64,000 nt of DNA from Synchiropus splendidus (lineage: Eukaryota; Chordata; Actinopteri; Syngnathiformes; Callionymidae). The notes beneath the pieces are model-generated. The model saw nothing but the letters and a program-made list of their open reading frames with translations, searched no databases and was not told the DNA's origin. The translations under genes were made by a program, and so were the position numbers. Below, in pieces: positions 24,657 to 38,783 of this stretch (its first letter is position 1; each line of letters begins with the position of its first letter). Location of the stretch: the NCBI RefSeq assembly GCF_027744825.2, contig NC_071338.1, positions 22,568,001-22,632,000 on the forward strand. The letters run 5' to 3'.

Positions 24657-25509
24657 TTATATTATGACCTGATACGGGGCTCTCATGAGACACGAAGAAG
24701 ACATCATGATGCCATAAATTCTCCGTCCCCCAGTCAAACATGTTTAACAGCCTCACCGACCACCGCCTCCTACAACTCTGCCTCCTTTTCCTCTTTTGTA
24801 CAAGAGGTACATTATGCATACTCCTTCCACAGTCGCCATGTTCGTCTTGGAGTTTGTTCTTGTCATAAAGGAATTATGTGTGAAGAGCACCACCAACACA
24901 AAGAACGCATGTGATCAGTGATGTTTATATCGTTTGCCAAAAGGAAGGAAAACAGAGACATACAGGAAGATTGGGAACATATAGTACACATAAACATGAC
25001 CGGAATGGACAAAAAACTATTTTAAAAAAGTTCCTTTATGAAGGTGATGTGGTTAACATCATGGAGACACCCCAGCAGCTGCATTGTCATAGCCAAATAA
25101 AACTTTAAAAACAAATATTTTGAAGTCATTTAAATGAAAAAAAAAAGTAACAAAATTAAAACTAGTCTAGTGGCCTGAAAAATAAGACGATAAGCTAGGC
25201 CACTTAATAGAAGTCATTTCGACAGAGCTTAAAGTGAATTCCACGTGAGCCAAAATGAACGTTTCAATTTCCAGCCTCTGCATCGTTCTCCGCAGCTAAC
25301 GTGCTTCCAAGGTCACCTTGGTCATTTAACATTTTCAAATGATCCTTAATGACATCAGCAGTTGAAACTCATATTCATCTGAAATATGTTTCTGCCATCT
25401 GTGAATAATAGCCTGACAAATTTGGTCACCGGTTCATCCAAAGTTGAAGCTTAAATCTAACAGCGTTACAGCATTTCTGTACTGCGTTTACGATCGGAAA
25501 GTGTTGGAC

Positions 25510-25609
<100 letters not shown>

Positions 25610-27200
25610 CTCTTCAGCTGACTCTTGTGGTTTACTTTCTCACCTTGTGAGCTGAGAGAGAATCACTCTCTTTAAGCAAACCAAATCAACTTCCGATGCA
25701 GCACATTCATATAAGTAGGGACATTGTTTTGCAAACATCTGCAGAGCCCGGCTCCACTACACCTACGTATCCTTGGCCGACACTCCATGATTAGTCATAA
25801 GTCCCTGAACAGACGGGTCTGGAGGTGTCATTCCTCCTGCTGCTGAGCCGGCTTAGAAGCAACCAAACATAATGATTACTTTTTCACCTGACTGGAGCTA
25901 TTTCAATAAGAAGAGATCAATGCGAGTTGGAGGATGACAGCAGGAGTTCAGTGATTAGACCCCCCCTCCACCCCACACCATGCTGCAGTTGAAAACTGCC
26001 ATTTAGAAAATGGAAAGGAGCCGGAGTGGCCTGAACCCAGGGAGAAGAAAAGAGACGTCGCTCCCATTTTTCAAATTAGGAAGAGGTGAGGGCAGAATAT
26101 TTATTGAAAACACAGGGAAATATCATAATATTGCATGTCGGAACAGCTACCTACATTACTCCAGTGCTCCAGCCTCGATGGCTCGCCTCCGCAAAGATGC
26201 AAGAGCTCACTAAACTAAATGAAAAAAAGGATAAATGATGGTTTTCTTTCACTGTGGAAATGCCAGACTGCAGCGTGTCTGCTAGGGGATTCGAGCAACA
26301 CAAAAACTTGAAGTCTGAAACACAAATATGCTCTCGTTCATGGATTTTCTTCCTGGATTTACCTCACAATCGCCACCAGCAGGACTCAAGAAAGATCCTA
26401 TTTCATTCTCTTGACCGGGTATGACTGGAGCTCAGCGTTTGTACATGAGCTGACTTCATACTGGCACTTTACTTGCTACCTTAAGTCGACTGACGTAACT
26501 TTCACAGACCATCATTCTCACAGCCCATCTCTGCGGTGTTGGTTCGAGGGCCAAATCTGACACATCAGATAACTTCTTGTGTGAAAACTAAACTCAATGC
26601 AACTTTAAAATACTGACAACACAATTTAGATTTCTTGTTACTTTACAATAAAAGAATAAAATATTGAAAAAATATTGTGTCTCTTACGTATTACAAAACA
26701 AAACTTGTTTTCATGTGAATATTCAACTTTAATGATTGCTGCAGGTCAATGGTTGCAAACCCCCGGGCCATGTTGTGATCCAGAATATGTGCATATAATC
26801 ATAATAATCATAACAATAAAAGTATTCTACAAAAGTGGGCATACAACCATAGATACTGCATGTGATTTAAACACTTGGGCGGCATTTATACAAGCCAATC
26901 TGTATACAGTATGTGGTGCCTGATGCAGTTAGTATTTTACAGAGGCAGATGGTGGTCAGCTGTAATTTCAATTGCAGGCGTGTATCTGAGTTTGAAAACA
27001 GACCCAGGTCCCAGCGACACAGGCGGTTTAAGCAAGCAGAGCTAACAAGACAGTATCTGATTCAGAAGAGTAATATTCACGCTCTGATTTGGATCTTACA
27101 GCGGGACAGAAAGTGACGACAGCTCCACAAAAAGCATGTTCCGTAGCCAAGTTATGGTGAACCATGATGGTAGGAATGTGAATGTTGCAAGCAGTAGGAG

Positions 27201-27236
27201 AAAATACAGAGCATCAAAGCATCTGCTCTGTATTTT
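27201..27236. repeat. Perfect 13-bp inverted repeat with 10-nt loop
   Basis: AAAATACAGAGCA is followed by TCAAAGCATC and then TGCTCTGTATTTT. The two 13-base arms are exact reverse complements. The T-rich right arm makes it superficially terminator-like, but this is a eukaryotic intron. The stem is too short for a normal pre-miRNA. No larger element around it was recognised. Confidence 0.6.
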
Positions 27237-27389
27237 AAGGTAGCAACAGTGGTGATGCCCAGCCATCATCATCACCATTATCATAGTTGCTTGAGAGATG
27301 AGGAAGAAATTCACAATTGAATCAGACAAACATCTGTAAAAGTTATGAAAATGGCTATGGCCAGTGGTGTCACAATATACACATTAGAT

Positions 27390-27450
27390 CAGGGATCAGG
27401 AACCTATGGCTCACGTCTCTTTCGACAAAGAGTCTGGCTCTTTGAATGAA
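27390..27450 (+). mobile_element. Terminal fragment of a hAT-type transposon
   Basis: CAGGGATCAGGAACCTATGG followed by CTC and a GAGTCTGGCTCTTTGAATG segment resembles the well-known hAT terminus that reads CAGGGGTCGGCAACC ... GGCTC ... GCGGCTCTTT. Only this end is visible. It is a decayed relic distinct from the abundant MITE family. Confidence 0.5.
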
Positions 27451-30179
27451 ATCGGGGTGCAAAATACTGTCAGAATTAACTGCAGATTCTCTGACTAATT
27501 TCCATTTAACCATCCATCCAGGGAGTTCCCGACACCATTGTTTCCACACTCTTAGAGCAATTGAGATTCCAGTCGGTGACCTATCGTATTGTCAATTATG
27601 ATGAACCCTCATATGCTTGAACCAACTTTTGTTCTGCTCAGTTCAACCCTTTTTTTTGCTCACACTCATCTCTTACTTCATTAATGTACAATGCACTGAT
27701 TCTGTTATAATACATAATGTGCTCAGCAGGTGTCTGTGTTCTTCATCTGAGGAGCTTTCCTTATCACAGCAGCGGGTCAGTCTCCTGCACATGAACCAGT
27801 TTGGCCGCCCCAAAAAGGCAACTCTACTATTTCTTTGTTGACTTCCACTTGTTCTTCCAATTACTCTGTCAGTTTAAACTACACGGACAACAAACCTTGC
27901 CTCATAAAGGCCATTGGCAGAATGCAAGGTTTGACTGTGCTTTTCCAGACAGACCAGAATTCCCTTTGAAGACGGAACAAAGCGGAAACAATGGGCTTTG
28001 AAGGCCACATCAGCGGCCGTGTAGCAAGACGTCACCATATGGTGCGTGGCCTCTGTGCAGCTCAAACAGTTTGATGCTGCCTTTCATTTTAACAATGGTC
28101 CAGGGACGTGGGGGCTTCACATGCCAAACTTAAGAAGCAGCAAAAAGACACTTTGAAAAACTTTTGGGATTTTAGGTTGTTTGAGGTTCTAGAAAGATAA
28201 CACGATGACAGCTTATACACTCAAAACTGTGACTGTCCAGTTTGGATAATGCCAGATTTTGGCTCGGGAAAAAAGCTGTGGGCTAATTACCTTCACAAAT
28301 GGGACACCATGCTGTGGAATATTTCATAATTCAGAACAAGACATGAAGATAAATGTGGAATAATTAGATGACGGAAAATCATCCTGTTTATTTTTCCTCA
28401 ATTATTCCTGCATTACAACACTCTTAATATTCCAAAATCTACTCTTGTGAGTCAATCGAAATATAAAAGGCCATTTTAACCTCCATATGAGGTCAGTATA
28501 TGGGAGTTCAACATCTTAAATTCCAGCTGTGCCTGTAGCCAACATGAGGTTTCTGATTGAGAAGTGGCAGCTTAAATAATGTGGCGAAAAATATCTCTCT
28601 TAGTCGAAAGACAGTAAGCATCTAACAGGTGTGCAGGACTGGACTTTGGAATTTAATTTTGTTGCACAAAGGTATGTGCCTCCCAGCAAGTTCCTCCTGG
28701 TTCTACCAGATACAGTTTTGAATTCTGCCTCCCTGAGGAGAAAATTAGTAAGTTTTTAAAATGTAGTTTCAAACCTCCCTGGAGCTGCAGTGATGACATT
28801 TCAGAAGAAAAGTAAAGTAAAAAAAAAACTACTGTCAACAAGCTTAAGGAGCCGCGCATAATGTATGTGTTGGTCACCCAAGGGAACACGTGGAACAGCA
28901 GAGACCGGCAAATACACCTCTGTTCATTACTGCCGTAAACAAACACCAGTTTTGACAGAGCAAGCAGGGACGCATCCTGAATACGTTAAGTCACTACCTT
29001 GGCCCTGCTGCGGTGTTTTGTTGTTGTCAGTTTTGGCTTAGATCTGTTAAACGATCACGCTAAAATTCATGTACTCGACAAAGCTACAAAAGTTTCGAGT
29101 CAAACTGTTTAGTGAAGATGATGCATCCAGGCTGGAAAAAAAAAACAGTCAGGGAAAGACATGGTTCCAGAGAATGGCCTGGAATGCAATTGGTCATTAT
29201 CCTCATAATATTGTATATTAATGCCATTAAGCAAATTTGACAGACTCAGATTCTGGAGAAGAATATCATCCACTGCTTGTGTGTGTAGTCACAGTGCGTC
29301 TTTTCACCCCAACAGTCCGGAGATAGCACATGCTGGAACCGATGCTTTGCTTCACTGTGTCTATAGAGGAATGTCAAACCACTGCTTATTGTCATGAGGG
29401 TATTGACAATGTAAAAAAAAAAATAAATAAATAATCGGCAGATGATTGTATGATACTAAACCTAGTAAACCTAGTAGTACTAAAAGTGATGCCCCACCAT
29501 CATCATCACTGTTGTTTGCAAACAAGCAATTTTTTGAATCCATTTGTATTATGTTTATAAAAAAATGTATTTTTTCACTTAACCCATTGAGTCAAATTTA
29601 TATCGATATCAAGATGAAATGCTGTCGATAATGTTCAGTTACATTATCAAGGTTAAAGTAGGAAACTATGCACACCTTTGTGTCAGCCCAGCTGGGGGCG
29701 AGGGGGAGGTTTTGATCTTTTTCCTCCTGATGTACCAATGTGCTTGCTTCCGCCCTGCCTTGTTTACTCTGAACGCGTCACAGGTACCGTGGACCCAGGT
29801 GTGCTCCAAACCAGTTGGAGGTTTAGAGAGGTCTAATCTCTCCCAAACCATACCATAGTTCAACAGTCACTGGGCTTGAGAGGAATCGATTCGTGGTCCA
29901 AATATGGAAGACTGGCTTTGCTTGGGGCATCCTCCAATGGTGAGTGTTTTGAAAGAGTGCTGGAAATTCACAGAATTTCAAATCTAAAACTATTTATTCG
30001 GACCAACTTTCTCTCTTGATTTAGCTTCCCATCTATAGTATGCTCAGCTACCATGCGTCAGTCACGCTTTACGTGTATGTAATGAGAAACATCAAAATGT
30101 CTCCAGCAAAACGAGTCACATCACCAATATAAACTGAGCAGAGATATTTTTAAAACATCTAAAGGCCAGCGGTTTGTTT

Positions 30180-30430
30180 ACATCTCCGTCTCCAGTCCTC
30201 ACGATGTCTGCAGAAGCATCATTAAGCTGCAAGACTTAGATCAATAACAGTTTCAGCGTTACATGTATGGCGTTTGCATCAATATTTGCTGCTGAATCTC
30301 GTCTCACGCACCACTCTGTTAAATGTCAGGAAATTATTTTAACACACTGGGAATCAATTATAAAGGAGGAAGATTTGCTAATTGTAGGTTACAGCTATTG
30401 AATACCGACCATGTTGTTGTCTGATCTTGC
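30180..30430. other. Repeat-poor island, candidate conserved non-coding element
   Basis: No transposon debris is visible. AT-core motifs (GCATCATTAAGC, GGAAATTATTTTAAC, GAATCAATTATAAAG, TTTGCTAATTG) are spread over 250 bp of otherwise mixed sequence. The enhancer reading is inferred from texture alone. Confidence 0.22.
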
Positions 30431-31309
30431 CGTCTACACTACTGTGTTTCCATTTTATAAGAGATTTTTGAGACTTGTGAGAGACAGGATCTCATGACCT
30501 CGCCCTAACTGCACTGCACTGACTCCCTGGCAGCTTACACGAAATGTTGGCCATATCCGATCTTTAGGTGGCTTCCGACTGTAAACGTGTCTTCACCAGA
30601 AGAGCAAGAGCATCATTTCTTCAATATATAGGAAGGTGGTATTGTCATGGGACGAAATGAAATCGCGGAATGAAAAAAGAAAAAAAGACACACATTAAAG
30701 TGTTTTACTCCACTGAAAATTTCAGAATTCATTGGATGAATTTGAGCAGGATTCTGGGGAGAAATCTTTAGTTGCGAGAGACGCTCCCATGACTTATTTT
30801 GTTCAGTGCTGTTCTCTGCGTTTTAATGTATGCTTTGTTTTATTTAGAGCACTTTATACACCAAGTCTTAAAGGTGATTTATAAACTAAAAAGGTACTCA
30901 AGAGAGTGCATTCCTCTGCCAACCCACAACACCAACAAATGACTGCCTATCTTTTATTTGCAGTGAGCTCAATCGAACAGCAGGTGACAGTAGTGTCACA
31001 GACCATGGCTACGTGCAGCTAGTATGGTGACGGAGGCAATAGCTACATTAAGCTGCATAGTGCTATTATGTCAGGTTTATACGTTGCTGGGAGAACCAAA
31101 CTATTGAGTACTGTTACCTCCGGGTGACGGCGTGAGCTCTTTAGTCCTATCAGTAGAGGAAGAACAGGTGACGCTAACAGGTAGCAAGGAGCCGTTTCAG
31201 TCTGCGATATTGTACTCTGTGCACAGCGATTGTGCCGACTGATAACAACCATAATTTCCGGACTAGAAGCGGGTTCTTTTTTCTCGCAGTCTGAACCCTG
31301 CATTTTTAC

Positions 31310-31484
31310 GGGGATGATAAAACAGGGTCCTAACTTTCAGAGGCCACTAGATGGTGATCTTGATTTAGAAATGACATGAATGTTAATTTAATTAGTTGTT
31401 CAAGTCCAAACATTTCACAGTGCCATCTGGTGGCCTCTGAAAATCATTAACTGTTTCATGAAGCCTCATCATCCCTCGATACTA
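31310..31484. mobile_element. Palindromic MITE, copy with shortened left end
   Basis: The left end is reduced to GGGATGATAAAACAGGGTCC, then TTTCAGAGGCCACTAGATGG. The middle is the TTTAATTAGTTGTTCAAG piece of the longer subfamily. The right arm is GTGCCATCTGGTGGCCTCTG and GTTTCATGAAGCCTCATCA, ending near CCCTCGATACTA. No target-site duplication is clear. Confidence 0.68.
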
Positions 31485-32589
31485 TGACAGATCTCCGGTG
31501 CGGAATCGCCTGCTGACTGGGCCGAAATCTATGCTGAATGTGGCCCACATTTGTTTTAGATACAGCAGACAGAACGGATGTGACCCTCTGTTCAAAACAT
31601 GCCACATCTGAGGTAAACATGTTTTGCTATCGGGGGTCTTGACATGCTCTTCTCAATTTGGAGCAGCTTGCATGACAGCACAGGCGTTTAACTCAGGGCT
31701 GCCGCCTTACTGAATACCTGATGCTGCCGTGGTTAAGACATCATTTTGAGCCCTGTCTGGGAAGAAGTACATTTTGCTGAGAGCCATCATCATAGGCGTA
31801 ATGTTTTCTCTGCTGCATTCCTTCATATCATCACTTTGATATGCAGGGAAGTGCTGAACCAACAGCGCAACAGACACAATTTGAATTAACAGTCATTTAT
31901 TGATCCAAGACGGATCAACACCAAAAATGAAATTCAGTGTTTGCCCATTTTCTATTAACCCTGGTAGTTTTATTGAACTGTACAGGTTCAAAAAAGCATT
32001 AAAAAATATATTCAAGAACTCCAGAAAAACAAAAATTGACAATAAACAACACTGACAACTAATATTGATTGGTGGAAGAACATAACCGTGTTGTTGAAAG
32101 TGCGTTACAAGAGAGAGTGATGTAGAGCTGGGAGCTCGCAGACGAGTTGACATTTCACCAGGACGTGTGCTGCCAAAAGATGCCGCTCAGAGTTGTTGCT
32201 GGTGATTGGGCCCTGGAGCACCCATGGGACAGGCACCAAGGCTGCATGGTGGAGGGAATAATAGATAGAAAAGGAAAAGCAAACTATTTATGGCCTTCTT
32301 GGGTCCAATTATCCCTTTTGGGTTGACATGACTCAGTCCTAGCATGATTTGTAATAAATAAAACAACAGTTTCAAGCACCATTCCACATTTAAACGGCTA
32401 TGAACAGACAAACTTTGCATCTGAAAATATAGACACGGATGTTGTTCGGCTCATGCAGACACAGTTATTCAGCCTCCTGGGTCCATATTGTGAGCCATAA
32501 AGCCAGTTGGCACTGATATTTGGATGAAACATTGGATACAGATGGGCTCATTTGTCTTTGCCTCTGTTTCTTGTTATGGTTCCCAATAA

Positions 32590-32870
32590 CACGCCCATCT
32601 CATTCATCATCTGTTAACCAGCAACTTATTAAAATCATGGCAAAGTTTCGAGGCGAGCCATTATGCTTATTACCCTGATCAATAAACTCTGGATTGTCTC
32701 CATCACTTTCCATGGTTTGATGGGTCTGTTTTGAGGAGAGTGTTTGTCAGTCCGACGGGTCCTGCTGGTTTCGCCATTAAGCCAGTGTGATGGCAGAGAA
32801 GCAGATTAGATTATTATTTAATGCGATTATGAAGGGCTGCTGAGATGACACGCAGACACTGTCAGTGTTG
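32590..32870. other. Repeat-poor island, candidate conserved non-coding element
   Basis: This stretch is clean of repeats, with motifs such as CGAGCCATTATGCTTATTAC, CGCCATTAAGCC and AGATTAGATTATTATTTAATG close together. Base composition is balanced and no open frame of note has splice borders. Constraint is suspected from texture and can only be shown by alignment. Confidence 0.25.
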
Positions 32871-35800
32871 GTTAGGAGGCTGACTTAACCGAAGAGGCAG
32901 AGTTGCAAGGTTATTGGAAGAAGGAATCGTTTTGGAGGAGTAGGTGGCGAAAGCTGGGGGTTGCTGCGTGTGTTGTTGTGTTCCGGTTCAGCAACATTCA
33001 AGCTTGGCCTTGTTGACAGCACAACATGTTGTGTTGTCCATTTTCATTGCTGCATCACAATGGCATCAGTCTTGGATGAAATGAGGGACATATGGCTGGC
33101 CTTCTCCAACATCTTCAGGGGACCTTCCAAATTTGTTGTAGCTCACGCCTTCACTTGGTGTAACCCAAGTCGCTCTCCCATTGTGCTCATTGCTTTCAAC
33201 ATTTCAAAGTCTAAAAAAAGTGTCCAACTATGCAGATGATTTAAATATATACCAAAAATATTGGGTGAAAATTAGAATTTTGGAGTATAAACAATCGCCT
33301 GACTCATATCTCTTTATATGGAAGAATAAATTCAGCCACAGCAAGATCAAGTTTGTCCTTCTCACGACAATTCAGACCAAAACTCTTCTTTACTACCAAA
33401 AATACACCACAGAATCAATTGTGTGGATTGATGATGTGCAAAGTGTGGTGGATATGAGTCCATCCGCTGGCATTTGCTTACGGAGAGTCTCTTCTCACCC
33501 AAAGGGGCCTGTTATTCTCATTTTAAATCGATATTGAATCTTTTTGGAAGCACCATATTAAGCATATTTCAATAAAATATTCCATAAATGTCAAATCACA
33601 AATGTATCTCACTCACATAACAATATGCCTCCTTTTCAGAAATAGAAGAGATGATGATCTTTGCTCTTGCTGTTCTGGTGAAGACATGTGTTTACAGACC
33701 TCATTTTTGTCACCAAATTTAGCCAGATAAATTTCAGTTCTACTCAGGCACCTAACTGAACAGTTTGCTGAGCTTCTGCATTAAGCAAAACAACGGTGTG
33801 GCGACGGATTGAGACCTGTCAGTCACTGAGGTGCGACCCCATCCCCTACTGAAGATGCTGCTTGGCAAAAAAGTGAATATAAATCGCGGCTAATGGACGG
33901 ACTAAACAAACAAACCTAATCTACTGCAAAGTGAACTCAAAGGGTAAATGGTCAACTGAGATCTGTTTCAGCAAGTCAGTTCTTCCACTGATGTAATTTT
34001 AATCTTGCATTTTCCAGTTAACTGAAATAAATGGATTATGGTAAAATGTATTCTTTAAATTAATTTAATTTTGTAGCAAAATCTGTTTGCACTTTATTTT
34101 GACATCTTTTTTACTTCTAACCACAGAAGAAAAATATAGATGTTTCCCTAAATATTAACAATATCGAAGGGGAAGGCGGACTGAAGGCACTTCAAGCTTA
34201 AAGATTTAAGGGGGAGGAAAATGACTGGTCCTTAGTCACATCTAATCCATGACCAGGACAAAATGATGTACAAAAAAAGCTTGAACCTGTTTTCCCATGA
34301 GATTATTGGTAATACTGAGGCTCCCGTATGAGTTGAAGCATTGAAGAGAGTTTCAAAAAGTGTCACTTGGCATCACCTATACATGCAAACTGATTGGGTT
34401 TTACAACATCAACACAAATGTATTTTCCTCTCTGCGCGCTGGTTTTGTCAACGTGTCTGATCGCAGGCGTCAGAACTAATGAACATTCACCACAGCACCC
34501 ATTCTGCTTATTTGCGTCTTCCTTTGTCAGCAACATTTATCCTCAAAGATGTCGGCCCACCTTTACACCCCTTTCTTTTCATCCAATCCCTTTTCATCTC
34601 ATTTTTGTTTGTTCCTTGTGAAAAAAAAAAGAGCTGATTAAGTCGAATCAGATTGTTTTTCTCTTTTTTACTTGAACCTAGTGAACCTCTTCAAAATCCC
34701 TTACACTCGACTGAGCCTCCACCCTGATGTATTATTCAATCTTGTGTATTTGCTCACACACCTACTGCATATAGAGTGGTCAAGGGAGACATAAACATAA
34801 TCTTGTGATCCTGTCGGCTCCTGCTTCCCGAGACAGAGGCATCATTACGGTACACATGCATACAGCACCTGCGGCTATACACGCGGGGCGGCAGGGTGTC
34901 AGAGAGAAGTGCTAATAAACTCCAGGAGGAACACCAGAGGTGGAAACATGCGTCTGAGCGTTGCACTCTTTCTCATATTTACCTACACACACAAACAAAA
35001 TCAATCCTCCAGTCAGCTGCGTTTTGCGTCAGGGAAGGTTTCCTCCGCTCTGTAATTGGAGAGAGAAGTCAGCTGCCTCCTCCATCTTGGTCCAGCTGCT
35101 CCCTGGAGAGCCATTCTCTCACTCCAAAAAAACATGTTAGGGAGAAAAAAAATGTGGGTGGGAGACACTGAGTCTCTTTCTTTTTTAGCCCAGTAACGCC
35201 CTCTTTTATTAACACGATGCCCTGTTTATGTCTCGTATGTCGGCTGCAGCTGCATCATACAGCTCCGTGATTTTATACTGAATCACGCTTCCACCATTTT
35301 TAGTACAATTTAAATTCATTTATTTACATAAAGCATAAAAAATACTATAAATTAGTGTTTGGTGTTTTTGGCAAAGTACTTTGATACAACTGAACTACAT
35401 TAGTCATTTCACTTACACTTTAAGGTTCCATAATGCATCAAAGATATAGCGCATTTCTAAGGCTTTATAGAACATGCTATGAATGGTCATAATCATGTAG
35501 GGTAAAATGACTAGATTTATATTGTATAATAAAGACTCAAGAACCTCTGGCCAGAACCCTGAACCCAATCACAGTGTATAATGTGAAAACAGCACTATTC
35601 TCACAATGTGCAGCTTATGATAAAAACTTTGTCATATGTTGTCACACATGATTATAAACATTCAGAACATCTTCGATAAAGCTTTATGAATGTATTACGA
35701 TGCATAGGTTATGGTCCTGATGCGTTTGTGAACAGTCGTAATTACTTCTATTATTATTATTATTTTATTGCACAATGTACCGGGGCACTTTTCTAGTTGG

Positions 35801-36478
35801 TGGGATCCCCACTGACATTGCCAATAAAGCCGATTCTGATGTGCCAAGAAGGCATTATAGGCTTTCAGATGAAGTGCAAGACTGAACACATCTTGATGTA
35901 GGACTCACTCTGGTGTGATTCACATTGAGATAAATATAAATAAATGTGATATTCCGTCTGCACTCCCTTCTTCGCCTCACCTTGAAGCCTGGACTCCCAC
36001 CTATGTGCTTCACATGAAAATAAAATAAAATACCTGTTGCATATCAAAATACATTTGGGTGGAGTTAATTATGCTGCAACATTTTTTTTCCTCTCTACAA
36101 TTTAAGAATGAAAAAAAGAAAATAAAATGGAGTCCAGAAGGGGCTGGTGCTACAGCACCACTTAGTGTAGGGGGTCTCTCTGTTCAAGTGCTTTTTAATT
36201 CATATTAATGCAGTAAATCTATTATGTATTTAAATGGCCACAAGATTCACTCTCAATAGTATTACAAAAAAGACACATTTATAATGATCACAAGTAGCTA
36301 CAAATTCCCTTAAACCTTTTGTATGTTGAATTACAATGGTGTAATTACATGTAATTACAATAATAAACTATTTTTATTTGGGTCAATATGATTTTTTTGC
36401 GCTGCTTTGTTTCTGTAGTTATGCGTTTCGTTATGTGTATGTGTGACCTCCAACCAATTATGTGGTTTTCTGTGGCAG

Positions 36479-36609
36479 CTTGTTTAAACGTGAATAAAGC
36501 AGCACTGGAAACTATCACCGCCGAGATGAATAACCTCTTCATCGACGATTACCAGCGCAAATTAGCCCAGTTGCAAAACTCTGAGGCTGAAACCTGTGAG
36601 AGCGTCCGT
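36479..36609 (+). CDS. Candidate internal exon B of the unidentified plus-strand gene
   Basis: The acceptor TTTTCTGTGGCAG precedes 131 nt that begin with two bases completing a codon (Ala after a spare G) and continue for 43 whole codons. The peptide starts CLNVNKAALETITAEMNN and continues LFIDDYQRKLAQLQNSEAET, ending CESVR. It is rich in Glu, Gln, Lys and Leu and probably helical. The donor is CGT|GTAATT, leaving phase 0, which matches the next candidate exon at 46382. Among alternative ends, reading on gives only six more codons before a TGA. The peptide is clearly protein-like but I cannot place it in a family. Confidence 0.55.
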
Positions 36610-38540
36610 GTAATTGCAGCTCTCTGACATGATTTGAGAGTGGGAAACTTATTTTGCTCCACTGGGCTGCTGGTCATGATGCTTTGATATGATCATCCGG
36701 ACAAATCTGCCTGCTTCGCTTGTTTCTCAACACACATTCCACAATACAGAGATCTGGAAACAAAACAGCGGTGACTTCGCGGCGATGCATTTGCTGTGCT
36801 AACTCGAGAGAAATAGCTCCAAAAGTAGCTTCGATTGACCAAAAGACATCCATACAAAGCATTTGTTTTTCCTCCATTCAGATTAGCATCTCGGCTGCAA
36901 CTGAAGAATCGAAAAAGAACGAGCCTTTAAATTGAATGAGACAGAAAAATCAAAACAGAGAATTGTGTTTTTCATTCTGCCGGTTGGCCTTGGTTAAAGA
37001 CTGGAATATGGGCTGTAAAGGTAAATGAAAAACAAAAGCTATCTGTCATCGTCACCTTGAGTAAGAAGCGCCCTTCAAATGAATCGTGCTTAAATCAATG
37101 TTCAGAAAGCAAATGTGAGATTCTACGCACAACCACCTCTGGTATTAATAAAGAACAACGGCATCAAATGAATTAATCTCTTTAATACGACGGCTGGGGG
37201 AGCTCACATTCCTCCGTTCCTTCTGCTCTCAGTCACAACATTCCAGACAGCTCTTCCACTCTCTCTTCCCCTCGTGTGCCACTTCTTCATGTATTCTGAG
37301 ACACTGAATGGTGTGTAATGTTGCTCGCACATTTCAAATCAGGGTTGTTTTCTAACAGATCTTCCCTTTGCTGCCTCCTCTCTGGGATGGAACATCGCCT
37401 CTCCCTGTCTCTTTGGTGAACTTAAATCCTACTTTCAGGTGTTTTGTGTGACTCAAACGTCTTACAGAGACAAAAGGTGTATGGCTGATTGGGGCCGGGG
37501 CGATGCAACCCAAGCGCCTCGTGGATCATTATTCATGCTTTTATTCCTCACTCATATTTCTTCTTTCTTCGGCAGCAATGAAAGTGGAGCCTCCTCACCG
37601 ACGACAACAGTACTTAGAGAATTTTAAAGTGCCATCGGAATGAATAGGTGTTGCACCGCTAAATGAATAATGAATCGAGGGGAGGCAGACTTTGAGAACA
37701 GAGGAACTGCTCCGGTGACAGCGAGCACCAACACTGTACACCTCGGTGAAGACAAGTCAAAGCAATTTCAGCAAAGAGAGCAGTTGAAACAAATCTCAGC
37801 GCTTTAGCTGCGAACAAGTGCAATTCATGGGGTGACAGGTCTGAGAAACATACTTTATCTCTGCCAGGTTTATATTGCGTTTTTGAAAGCTGCTTTTTTA
37901 AAAGCCCTTTTTAAGCATTCCCTCTCAAGATGACTTGTGAATTTAGTGCATGACACGAGAGAGTCATAACCTTAGTTTTTGGTTTGATAAGAAGGCACAT
38001 CAAGTACGAATCATTTTACATAATATGTTCAATATGATTCGATTATCTAACCGTACTTTTCTTTCTCCAAAAATGCAGCTCTCTGCAAGTAAATCTCTTC
38101 AAATATTTGCTTCGTGTGAGCGCGTGGCCTGCAGCATGGTCATCTCTGATGTCACTTCTGTCTCGCTGTTGAATCGCTCTGCCCTTTCAGAACACTAATG
38201 TTTATTCATAAATCCCTTCTCTGGCAGTGAGTCAGCCTTTATAACAGCTCTGTCTCGGGAGAACAAGTCCGCTTTTCTGTTTACCACCATGTAATCGATA
38301 CAATCATTGTGCAAAAAATAAAGTACATGCAGTACGCACACAAAGTTGCATAATCAAATGCCTCTGAAGCAAAGATCATTTAAAGCAAACCTAACATTTT
38401 TGAACCTCTTGCTCCGTATCTTCCTCCATTTCCCAGGAGGTTCACTCTGCCACCACGTCCAACCTAATCACGCCTGTCTTCTTCGTGCCTTCCTCTACTT
38501 CTTCATGTCCAACATGTCTCTCCTGTCAGTGAGTCCGGAT
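36610..38540. other. Inferred third intron, first part
   Basis: No further exon is supported. The sequence directly after exon B (36660-37340) is repeat-poor and GC-balanced compared with the rest of the intron, which may reflect regulatory constraint near the exon. No specific element is nameable. Confidence 0.35.
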
Positions 38541-38783
38541 TAGTGATGGTGAGATGTGGTTTCATGACACAGTATTGAAGGGTTGACAAGGCTTCGTGAA
38601 ACAGTGTCCTGAATTTTAGAGGCCACCAGATGGCACGGTCTGCTCTGTAATGTTTGGACTTGAACTAATTCAATGAAACCTCACATATCTAAACCAAGAG
38701 CACCATCTAGCGGCCTCTGAAAATTACGACTATTTCATCAACCCTGCAACACTGCTTCATGATACCTCATCTACCCATCACTA
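38541..38783. mobile_element. Palindromic MITE, reference-quality copy with 8-bp duplication
   Basis: The ends are TAGTGATGGTGAG and CTACCCATCACTA. Both arms show the nested structure: an outer CATGACACAGTATTGAAGGG and an inner GTGAAACAGTGTCCTGAAT on the left, and GCACCATCTAGCGGCCTCTG and CTGCTTCATGATACCTCATC on the right. The flanks GTCCGGAT (38533-38540) and GTCCAGAT (38784-38791) match at 7 of 8. At 243 bp it is the longest well-preserved copy and a good model for the longer subfamily. Confidence 0.85.

Noticed and set aside
29867..29939. Open segment ending at a strong donor-like ATG|GTGAGTG
   Set aside because: The acceptor is poor, and in neither open frame do both phases fit the exons at 20320 and 36479.
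33229..33240. TAT GCA GAT GAT, encoding YADD, the reverse-transcriptase active-site motif
   Set aside because: The surrounding residues do not resemble the conserved blocks of a LINE or LTR reverse transcriptase. A four-residue match is easily due to chance.
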